64,000 nt of DNA from Yeosuana aquiaggeris. GTDB lineage: Bacteria; Bacteroidota; Bacteroidia; Flavobacteriales; Flavobacteriaceae. Below, in pieces: positions 1 through 12,200 of the stretch. Each line of letters begins with the position of its first letter. Within the stretch, counting starts at the first letter, position 1. The stretch lies in NCBI RefSeq assembly GCF_044003965.1, contig NZ_JBAWKC010000007.1, positions 1 to 64,000 on the forward strand. The letters run 5' to 3'. A model generated the notes under the pieces. The model was not told the origin of the DNA and did not search any database. It saw nothing but the letters and a program-made list of their open reading frames with translations. The position numbers were made by a program, and so were the translations under genes.

Positions 1-260
1 GAGAATCCTATTCCGGAACGATCTGCTATTCTAAAGTCTGCATATAAAGACTGGTTATCTGGAGCGCCTTTAATACCGACCCATTGCGTCAAACCGTTCG
101 CTCTGATTTTTAAATTGTCTCCAATACCTGCATAGGTTGGTGATACCACAAAATTATTGTCTGCTAAATATTGCGTAAAAACAGGCAAGTTCAACTCTTG
201 ACCATAACTTTTTATGATGATCAAGAGAAACAGATATATGATTGATTTTTGCATTTGCAT
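1..260 (-). CDS. sprF: SprF-like PorP/SprF family outer-membrane protein, N-terminal part (cut by window edge)
   Basis: Only the first 86 or so codons are present; the gene runs off the left edge. Reading leftward from ATG at 258-260 gives a signal peptide ending in SYGQ, then PVFTQYLADNNFVVSPTYAG and a stretch ending in DFRIADRSGIGF. This is the conserved start of PorP/SprF proteins (beta-barrels that help deliver particular T9SS substrates). A second ATG at 252-254 is possible. It starts 34 bp after the giant adhesin gene on the same strand. In F. johnsoniae SprF lies directly downstream of SprB and is needed to put SprB on the surface, so the same role is inferred from family and position. 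Confidence 0.85.
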   Translation of the reverse strand, partial: MQMQKSIIYLFLLIIIKSYGQELNLPVFTQYLADNNFVVSPTYAGIGDNLKIRANGLTQWVGIKGAPDNQSLYADFRIADRSGIGF

Positions 261-294
261 AATTTTTAATTTAGAGGATTAAACCACTAATTTG

Positions 295-3200
295 TTATCT
301 GTATAATGTAAAATGTCCTACGAATTGACGATTATCTTTTTTATCATTAAGTCTTATAGCATACCAGTAATCACCTGAAGGTAATTCTGCTCCATTATAC
401 CTACCGTCCCATTTCTGTCCTGCTCTTAGATTTGCTACTTTTCTGCCATACCTGTCAAAAATATCATAGGTTAAGTCTTTATACTGTGATGTACATCCTG
501 GTCCCCATTCGTCTAAATAGCCATCGCCATTAGGGGTGAAATAATTGGTAATACACACATCTATAAATTCAAAGTATCTCGTTGCACTTGCTATACAACC
601 GTTACTATCAGTTACCGTAACCGTATAGTCTCCAGAATTATATATAAAATAGCTCTCTGTACTTCCAAATGATTCGGTAGTAGATGTTGTTAGATTTGTT
701 AACTCATATTCATAAATACCAGATCCTCCAGCAGTTGTTGCTACAATTTCGTTAAGGTCGCCGTCGGCAATAGCTATTTGTAATGCATCAAACTGTTCTA
801 CATCAAAACTGATTACTTTTTCACAGGTATTGGTATGTCTTACATAAATAGTATGGTTTCCTGGTATCACATCATTAAACACACTGCTGGTCTGATAGAC
901 ACCACCATCCAATGAATAATCTATATCCGCAGTATCAACCGTACTATTGTCTACATACACTGCCACTGTATTACTTGATGCATCTGTATTGGTTGTGCAA
1001 TATTCTATTTCAACTTCAGCATTAATCAACACAGACTCTGGGAAGGTAATATTCCATTCAGATTCACAGCCTTCATTATCCCTCACATAAACAACATGAT
1101 CGCCACCTTCTAATCCTGTGAAATCAAATTGTGTTTGACCTAAGATTCCTATGGTATAAACGCCATTAATATCGTCCAGACTCACACTGTAAGGCTCGGT
1201 TCCTCCAGTAATATCAATACTAAACTCACCATCCATATCACCAGAACAAACTTCTGGAATTAATGATCCTGTTACTATTGAAAGGAATAACGGACTTGGT
1301 TCAGTAATAGTAACCGGGAAATACACAAAGCATCCCAATTCATCCTGTACGATAATATCGTATGTTCCAGGAGCAAGATTATCAAACGTCGATGTTTCAA
1401 AAAATTGATTCAATTGAGGTGAAATAGCATACTGTATCGTTCCAGTTCCACCAGAAGCATTTATTTGCAACAATCCATTATTAGATCCGTTACAAGTCAC
1501 ATCGGTAGATAAGAAACTTACAGTTAATGGTAATGTAGGTTCGGTAATAGTAATTGGCGCAGAGGTTGTAAAACAATCTCCACTATCCACTCTTACCTGA
1601 TAGGTTCCAGCAAAAAGATCGGTAAAAACGCCCGGACTGTTTTGCACTGCTCCCGGTATATTTGTTCCTGAAGCATCTTGTAATGTGTAAATATAATTTC
1701 CTAAACCTCCTTGAGCCTCAGCTACTATAACACCTGTATTATCTCCGGCGCAATTAATAAAAGCATTGGTTGCATCTACAGTCACAACTAAAGCTGGTAA
1801 TGGATCTATCTTAATTTCATTAGATACCTCAGCAACACAACCATTGGCATCTCTTACGTAATATACATACGTTCCGGGTGCTACCGTAATGGTTGTTGAT
1901 GACACGAATGTACCTAGAGATCCTCCAGTGAAATTTATATTATCACTATAAGAATATACCCCTGTTCCTCCTGTAGCACTTAATGTAAGTGTCGTTCCAG
2001 TTAAACAGGTTTGTGATGTTGTTTTTACTAATTGTGATTGCACTACAGTTGGTTGCGCTATCACAATAGGTGCAGATGTATATGAGCAATTATATCCATC
2101 CGTTATGAGCACATTATAAGTTCCTGCTCCTAACCCACTAAATACTGGAGACGCCTGAGGTCCCGAAGCACTTGCTGAAGGTAATGAAGTAAGAAGTGTA
2201 TAAGAATAATTAGTTCCTTCACCACCTGTTACACCACTTACAGTTATTGTTGCACTGGTATCTCCAAAACATGATAATAAATTTGTACTTGCTATTACTG
2301 TAGCATTAATTGGTGCTGGTATTACTAATGTTACATTTTGAGAAACAATACACCCACCGGCATCTCTTGTATTTACGGTATAATTTCCTGCTGATAAGTT
2401 TGTAAACGTTCCATTAGCAGAATATGCAACTGTAGCTGTACCTGTTAACTCATATTCATAAGATCCCCAACCACCACTGGCAAGAGCCGTTATGGTTCCT
2501 TTATCATTGGTACAGGTCACATTTGCCGTTTCTGTTGCAACCAGTGTCAACGGTTCTGAAGGCGATGCAATTGTAATAACGTTCGAACTTGTTGCACAAA
2601 ATGGACTGGCCGTTTCAGTCACTAATACTGAATAGTTTCCACCAGACAGACCTGTTATTGGTTGTGGATTTAACAAAGTAGTATTACCCGTTCCTGCTAA
2701 AACTGAAGCTCCTAAAATATCAAATACTTCATAGTTATAAGGTCCTGCATAACCACTGACATTTATTTCTAAAGTACCATCGGTATCTCCAAAACAAGTT
2801 ACCGCAGTTGTAGGCGCTGCCACCACATCAATAAGATCAAATGGCGCCACTGTAAATGCTGAAGTTGCTATGGTACATCCAGTTGTTAAATCATTCACCT
2901 GGAAATAATAATCTCCGGGTACTGTAACGCTAAATATATTTGAAGGCTGAGCTATCCCACTTGGTAACATTTGATACGTAAAAGTACCTGAACCACCAGT
3001 GACAGTTATTGCCACTGAACCTGAATTATTACAATCAATTGGTGTTGCAATCCCTACTGTTGCTGCTGTTAGCGTTGGCAACGGTAAAATTGAAACAGTA
3101 TTAAAGGCAATACATCCATTGTCATCTTTTACATAGATGTCAATATTTTGAGGTAGTCCCGTGTCAATGATATCAAAAATATTACTACCTAAATAGTTTA

Positions 3201-6200
3201 TTCCGTCTATACTGAAAGTGTGAGGTGCTGTACCTCCTGCTTCCGTAATAGTTAATGTGGATGTATTCACAGAATTATCAGCTGCACAACCAAATTCTGT
3301 TGCTACTCCTGAAACTGCTAATAATGCAGGTTGTGTTACTGGAACTATCGCAGGTGTTGAACATCCTCTTCCAGAATTCACTTGAACTGTATAATTTCCA
3401 GCTACTAATCCTGCGAAAATATTGGAGTTTTGTGGTCCAAAAACGATTGGACCTGCCGTAATTTCATATGTGTATATAGGATTATCATTACTTGCTGATA
3501 AATTTACAGTGATGATACCATCATTGCCTCCATTACAACTTACATCATTTACTGAAGTAGTAAATGTTACCGGTGTTGCAGCTGATAATGTTACGGGAAC
3601 ATCTTTTGAACATCCTGTAACTGTATCTGTAATTGTGATGGTATACGGTCCTGATGGAACACCTGAAATCACATTACCAGATATTGATCCTGCGCTTGGG
3701 CTTATTGCATACGTATAGACTCCAGAACCTCCTGCGGGAGCTACTGTAATAATGCCATCGTCATCAGCACAGGTTGGTAATGCTGTAATTGTTGGTGTTA
3801 AATCTAAAGGCGGATAAATCGTTACAGCCGTTGGACTAACTGCAGTACAACCATTTCCATCTTTTACAGTTACGAAATATGTACCTGGTGTTAAACTTGT
3901 AAATGTTCCACTAGTCTGATAACCTGTTCCAATTGAATAGGTTAAAGGTGCAATACCTGCACCACCTGTTATTGTAAAAGTATAAAGTGATCCTGTTAAG
4001 TTACATTGATTTGAAGCTAAAGCTGGAACCGTTACCGTTGGTAATGGATCGGTAGCAATAACTATATCAATTTGAGTGGTACATCCATTGGCATCCATAA
4101 CCCAAACATCCCAATTCACATTGACTGCTGGATCTAATACTGCACTAGCACTAGCTGTATAATCTGAAGCTATTGGTGCAACTAAGTTTTGTACAAATGC
4201 GTATGTATAATTTGGTGTGCCGCCGCCTGCTGTTACACTGACTTGTGCTCCAAAATTACAATTCGCATTAATATTTGTTGTCTCAACAAGGGTTAATACG
4301 GTTGGCTCACTAACGGTGATGGTAACTGTATCTGTACATCCTGTTGTTTCATCTGTTACTACAATAATCTGATCTCCTATTGGTAATCCTGTTAAACTAA
4401 TAGTTGCTGCTGATTGTCCAACTACTGCTGGTCCTCCATTAATGGTATAACTATAAGTTCCTGTAAAATTTGAAACTGTAAAGTCTACAGCACCGTTTGA
4501 ACCTCCATTACAACTAACATCATTTACTAAGGTTCCTGAAACGGTTATATTGATTACCGGAACTACGGTATATGATTCTTGATAAGTACAGAAATTAGCA
4601 TCTGTTACTTCAAATACATAAGTATCTGGAAGCAATCCTGTAAAGATTCCTGTATTTAATCCTGTTACATTTCCTGTGGCACTTGCTGGTGATATGATAG
4701 CATAACTTAATGGCCCAACACCATTGGTGGTAGTTAGGGTAACATCACTTGTCAATGCTAAACAGGTTACTGCTGTAGATACAAAACCTAAATCCGTTGG
4801 TGGATCTAAAGCTGGTACATTAAAAGTTATTGCTGCTGGAATAAGACAGCCATTAGCGTCTTTTACATAAGCCGTTACTAATCCTGAACTATAGGTAGTA
4901 TAGGTATTTATTGATGTATAATTTACTCCGCCATCAAAACTATAGGTATAGGGTGCTGTTCCTCCACTGCCTGTAACAGTTACAATAGCTGCTTGTGTGG
5001 CGTTTCCTGCGCCACAGGTTAAGCCTTGTGTCAACACTATCGTTCCTCCTACTATCGCAGGTTCTGTAATAGTTACTGTAGTTGCAGGTGAAACACAATT
5101 TTTACTGTCCATAACAACAACATCATATAGTCCTGCTGACAACCCATTAAATACATTGGATGTTACAAAAGGTGCTCCGTTAATACTGTATTGATATGGT
5201 GCGATACCATCAGCTGCTGTTACTACTATACTTCCGTCTGCGCCTCCATTACAACTCACATTTGTTTGTGTATAGGTAAGTGTAGGTGCTGTTTTGGGGG
5301 TAACTATAATGATATTAGATTCTGATTGACATCCTTGTGAATCCGTTACTCTAAACTGATAAGTACCCTCTAAAGTAGCTGTATAAGGTAATCCTGCTAT
5401 AGCTCCATAACCTCCACTATTATAATCCACTTCATAAATAGTATAAACTCCTGTCCCTCCACTTGCTGTTAAAGTAATACTCGCATCAACTGTACAGGTT
5501 AAATCCTGAGTCATATTAGCATCTAATAACAATGGTGGTTGTACATCATAAGTGGTTGATACTATACAGCCGTTGCCGTCTTTTATACTAACCGTGTAAC
5601 TACCCGCCGCACTAATGGTAAAGGTGTCTCCTGCCTGATAAGCACCCCCTATACTATAGGTAAGTGGCGCTATCGCTGTTCCAGTTCCTTCTGCCAATGT
5701 AATACTGATTGGCGAACCTGTAAAACATTGTGGCGCTATTGGATCTATCGTTGGTAATGGATCGGTAGCAATAACTATATCAATTTGAGTGGTACATCCA
5801 TTGGCATCCATAACCCAAACATCCCAATTCACATTGACTGCTGGATCTAATACTGCACTAGCACTAGCTGTATAATCTGAAGCTATTGGTGCAACTAAGT
5901 TTTGTACAAATGCGTATGTATAATTTGGTGTGCCGCCGCCTGCTGTTACACTGACTTGTGCTCCAAAATTACAATTCGCATTAATATTTGTTGTCTCAAC
6001 AAGGGTTAATACGGTTGGCTCACTAACGGTGATGGTAACTGTATCTGTACATCCTGTTGTTTCATCTGTTACTACAATAATCTGATCTCCTATTGGTAAT
6101 CCTGTTAAACTAATAGTTGCTGCTGATTGTCCAACTACTGCTGGTCCTCCATTAATGGTATAACTATAAGTTCCTGTAAAATTTGAAACTGTAAAGTCTA

Positions 6201-9200
6201 CAGCACCGTTTGAACCTCCATTACAACTAACATCATTTACTAAGGTTCCTGAAACGGTTATATTGATTACCGGAACTACGGTATATGATTCTTGATAAGT
6301 ACAGAAATTAGCATCTGTTACTTCAAATACATAAGTATCTGGAAGCAATCCTGTAAAGATTCCTGTATTTAATCCTGTTACATTTCCTGTGGCACTTGCT
6401 GGTGATATGATAGCATAACTTAATGGCCCAACACCATTGGTGGTAGTTAGGGTAACATCACTTGTCAATGCTAAACAGGTTACTGCTGTAGATACAAAAC
6501 CTAAATCCGTTGGTGGATCTAAAGCTGGTACATTAAAAGTTATTGCTGCTGGAATAAGACAGCCATTAGCGTCTTTTACATAAGCCGTTACTAATCCTGA
6601 ACTATAGGTAGTATAGGTATTTATTGATGTATAATTTACTCCGCCATCAAAACTATAGGTATAGGGTGCTGTTCCTCCACTGCCTGTAACAGTTACAATA
6701 GCTGCTTGTGTGGCGTTTCCTGCGCCACAGGTTAAGCCTTGTGTCAACACTATCGTTCCTCCTACTATCGCAGGTTCTGTAATAGTTACTGTAGTTGCAG
6801 GTGAAACACAATTTTTACTGTCCATAACAACAACATCATATAGTCCTGCTGACAACCCATTAAATACATTGGATGTTACAAAAGGTGCTCCGTTAATACT
6901 GTATTGATATGGTGCGATACCATCAGCTGCTGTTACTACTATACTTCCGTCTGCGCCTCCATTACAACTCACATTTGTTTGTGTATAGGTAAGTGTAGGT
7001 GCTGTTTTGGGGGTAACTATAATGATATTAGATTCTGATTGACATCCTTGTGAATCCGTTACTCTAAACTGATAAGTACCCTCTAAAGTAGCTGTATAAG
7101 GTAATCCTGCTATAGCTCCATAACCTCCACTATTATAATCCACTTCATAAATAGTATAAACTCCTGTCCCTCCACTTGCTGTTAAAGTAATACTCGCATC
7201 AACTGTACAGGTTAAATCCTGAGTCATATTAGCATCTAATAACAATGGTGGTTGTACATCATAAGTGGTTGATACTATACAGCCGTTGCCGTCTTTTATA
7301 CTAACCGTGTAACTACCCGCCGCACTAATGGTAAAGGTGTCTCCTGCCTGATAAGCACCCCCTATACTATAGGTAAGTGGCGCTATCGCTGTTCCAGTTC
7401 CTTCTACCAATGTAATACTGATTGGCGAACCTGTAAAACATTGTGGCGCTATTGGATCTATCGTTGGTAATGGATCGGTCGGTAATTGTAAATTCAACAC
7501 AGATTGAATACATCCATACGCATCTCTTACATAAATATCATAATTACCTCCAGTTAAACTGAACGAATTAGCACTAGCCCAATTAGCTGGTACTATAGGT
7601 CCACCTGTTGGTACAACTTGATATTCATATGGTGCAGTACCATCCTGTCCAATAGCAGTAATTACGCCTAATTCATTACAATTCTCATTTCTAGAAACAG
7701 ATGCAGTAAGCGCTAAAATAAAGGCTGATTCTGTGATATTAACAGGTGAAGTTACTACACTACAACCGGCATTAGTAGCCCCTACATCTTCGGTTACTAC
7801 GACTATATAATTACCTGTAGGTAATGGTCCTAAATTCGATACTGTTAAAGTTCCACTTGCTGGAACCGTACCGGAACCAGTAATACCGGTTGTAACCAAT
7901 GATAATGAATCAAAGATTTCATAAGTAACATCAGTTGTAGCAAGATAACTACTAGTGATATCAAAACTTATATTTCCATCAGAACTTCCTGTACAAGTAA
8001 TGTTATTTGACGAAGATGCACTCGTAACTAATGTTGAATTTGTAGGTACCGGAACTGTTGATGTTTCATAATAATAACAATCGGTAAGTTCATCATATAC
8101 AATAAAGGTATAAGACGCACCCGGTATTAAATTAATAAATGTGGTTTCCTCACTTCCAACAAAACTTTCATCTTGCCATGGAAAAGCCGTTGGTCCAACA
8201 TAAGTCATACCAGGGCCAGTATAAATTGCAAAATGATATGGTCCGCTACCCGCTAAAGGGGCTCCAATTTTAACTGTTGCTGAACCTCCAGTAGAACAAT
8301 CCGCTGGTGGTGAGATTACAGTAATATCTAAATCATTAGGTGGTGACGCAACTAAAACATTTTGAATTAAAAAAGAACAACCATTGGCATCAACAACAAG
8401 AATTTCATATAATCCGAAATCAACTACGTTAAAAGCAAATGAAGTAGAACCTGTTGCATTTAGCTCTGAATTTGAATAGCCATTAGAACTTGAAACGAAA
8501 TAGTTATATGGGGCGGTTCCTCCAGTAACACCATCAATAATTATAGCTCCTTGTGATAAGCCTGGCCCAATACAAGTAACAGGATCGGCATGATATAGCA
8601 CGTTAATTGTTGTTGGTTCTGAAATGGTAATTGGGAATGTGTCTATACATCCTTTGGCATCAGTTACTCTTATAATGTAGTCTCCAGCAGTTAATCCAGA
8701 CGTTTGTGAACCATAATTTTGTGCTGTGGTTGTATTAAATACGTTAAATAAAAATGGACCTAATCCCTTTGTAGGATCAATAATAATTTGAATAGCAGCT
8801 GTTGCTTCGCCATTACATGCAATTGGTTGTATTTCAATAACATTGATAATATCAGGATTTACGATGGCATTTGTTGTAATTACATTGGTTTCTTTAGTAC
8901 AACCATTGGCATCTGTAATTTCAAACTGATAGGTATCTGCGGCGGCAGCGTTATACGTAAATGATGCTCCAATCATAGGCGTAGAAACACCATATGCTCC
9001 CGCACCTATTTTTACTCTATATGTATAAGGCGCATTTCCTCCAAAAGCTGTAACATCAATAGCTGCAGTTGTTGGAACTGAACATGTTAAATCTTTTGTT
9101 AAAAGAGCACTTGCATCTAGCGGTACATACACTATAGTTGCTGTAGGACTGATGGCGGTACAACCATTTTTGTCTTTAATAGTAACAAAATAAGTTCCAG

Positions 9201-12200
9201 GTACATTAACCGTAAATGTTGGGCTCGCTTGATACGAAGCACCTCCATTGATACTATATGATAGTGGTACTAATCCTGTTCCTGTAGCTGTAAAGGTAAA
9301 GCCTGTTGTTACAGTACATTGATTGGATGCTAACGGTGGTGTGGTTACTGTTGGTAAAGCATCTGCAATGATGGTAACCGGATTCATGGTAATACAACCA
9401 TTGGCATCTTTTACATATACATCCCAAACTAAATCTGTAGCTGAATTGGTGTCTACAGTGATCACACTACTACTTGCATAAGCTCCCGGCGCTGGTGCTG
9501 CTGATCCAGTTACTACTGCGGCATACGTATAACTTGCAGTTCCTCCTAATGGATTTACCGTAATTTGTGAGTTATCTTCTGAACAGTAGACGTTTGTCGA
9601 AGTTGCTGTGAATGTTAATCCAACGGCAGGTTCAGTTATTATAATGGTCGCATTGGCTGTACATCCTGTAATATCATCTGTAACTTCAATAGTATAGGTG
9701 TCAGCTATTAAATTAGTTACATTAATTGTGTTTCCTGCTTGAACTAAAGTTCCCGCTCCACTGGTTAGTGTACTTGTATAAGTGCCGGCATATCCAGATA
9801 CTGTATATTGTATCGCTCCTGTATTATCCCCAAAACATAAGACGTCACTTAATTTTAAACCGGTAACTGTAATTGGGGTAACTGGTGCTACAATATATGA
9901 TTCGGTATAATAACAGCCATTAGCATCAGTCACTCTAAATACATAAGTTCCTGGTGTTAATCCTGTAAATACATTCGACCCTTGTTTTCCAACTATAATT
10001 GGTGATGGGGCAATGGTTTCATATTCCAATGGTCCAACGCCATTTGTTGCTGTTAAAGTCACTGTTGATGCGGTCGCTAAACAAGTAACGGCTGTGGATG
10101 CAAAGGCTAAATCTGTTGGTGGATTTAATGCCGTTAACGTAATGTTTTGTAATGCTGTTAAACAGCCATTAGCATCTCTTACTACATAAGTAAATGTTTG
10201 ATCTGATCCGTTATCATTAACTGTTAAGGTATTACTAGAACTAAAAGTTGCCCCACCATTAAAACTATATTGATACGGCGCCGTTCCTGTTGTTGGAACA
10301 GCTATAGTTATTACGGCTGATTGTTTCGTATTAGTCGCACTACAACTAAATGCAGTGGCACTTGCTGTGGCTACTAAAACCGTTGGCTCTGTAATGACTA
10401 CCGTAACACTAGAGCTACAGTTTTTACTGTCTCTTATATAAAACGTATGGGACCCTGCTGCTAATCCTGTAAATAAGGAAGTCCCTACAAACGTTACATT
10501 ATCATCACTATAAGTATAACCGCCTGAACCGCCTGATCCAACTAATTGTACTGAACCATCTGAAACGCCATTACAACTTACTTGCGTAGTTGTCCCTGTT
10601 ACTATAGGGTTAGTTATTGGATCAATCGTGATGGTACTCGTAGACGTACAACCATTAGTATCAGTAATCACAAAAGTATAACTATCTACATTAGCTAGAG
10701 ACACTGAATATGTAAATGTTGGTCCTGCAATTGGCGCACTTGGTGCACTTGGTGCTCCAGCGCCTTTTTGAACCGTATAGGTAAATGGTGCATTACCTCC
10801 TGATATAGTAACCGTAATTACTGCATCCGGTGACGCTGAACAATCTAATTCTTTGGTGACAGCTGCCAATGAAGTTAATGGTGCATACACTATAGTTGCT
10901 GTAGGACTGATGGCGGTACAACCATTTTTGTCTTTAATAGTAACAAAATAAGTTCCAGGTACATTAACCGTAAATGTTGGGCTCGCTTGATACGAAGCAC
11001 CTCCATTGATACTATATGATAGTGGTACTAATCCTGTTCCTGTAGCTGTAAAGGTAAAGCCTGTTGTTACAGTACATTGATTGGATGCTAACGGTGGTGT
11101 GGTTACTGTTGGTAAAGCATCTGCAATGATGGTAACCGGATTCATGGTAATACAACCATTGGCATCTTTTACATATACATCCCAAACTAAATCTGTAGCT
11201 GAATTGGTGTCTACAGTGATCACACTACTACTTGCATAAGCTCCCGGCGCTGGTGCTGCTGATCCAGTTACTACTGCGGCATACGTATAACTTGCAGTTC
11301 CTCCTAATGGATTTACCGTAATTTGTGAGTTATCTTCTGAACAGTAGACGTTTGTCGAAGTTGCTGTGAATGTTAATCCAACGGCAGGTTCAGTTATTAT
11401 AATGGTCGCATTGGCTGTACATCCTGTAATATCATCTGTAACTTCAATAGTATAGGTGTCAGCTATTAAATTAGTTACATTAATTGTGTTTCCTGCTTGA
11501 ACTAAAGTTCCCGCTCCACTGGTTAGTGTACTTGTATAAGTGCCGGCATATCCAGATACTGTATATTGTATCGCTCCTGTATTATCCCCAAAACATAAGA
11601 CGTCACTTAATTTTAAACCGGTAACTGTAATTGGGGTAACTGGTGCTACAATATATGATTCGGTATAATAACAGCCATTAGCATCAGTCACTCTAAATAC
11701 ATAAGTTCCTGGTGTTAATCCTGTAAATACATTCGACCCTTGTTTTCCAACTATAATTGGTGATGGGGCAATGGTTTCATATTCCAATGGTCCAACGCCA
11801 TTTGTTGCTGTTAAAGTCACTGTTGATGCGGTCGCTAAACAAGTAACGGCTGTGGATGCAAAGGCTAAATCTGTTGGTGGATTTAATGCCGTTAACGTAA
11901 TGTTTTGTAATGCTGTTAAACAGCCATTAGCATCTCTTACTACATAAGTAAATGTTTGATCTGATCCGTTATCATTAACTGTTAAGGTATTACTAGAACT
12001 AAAAGTTGCCCCACCATTAAAACTATATTGATACGGCGCCGTTCCTGTTGTTGGAACAGCTATAGTTATTACGGCTGATTGTTTCGTATTAGTCGCACTA
12101 CAACTAAATGCAGTGGCACTTGCTGTGGCTACTAAAACCGTTGGCTCTGTAATGACTACCGTAACACTAGAGCTACAGTTTTTACTGTCTCTTATATAAA

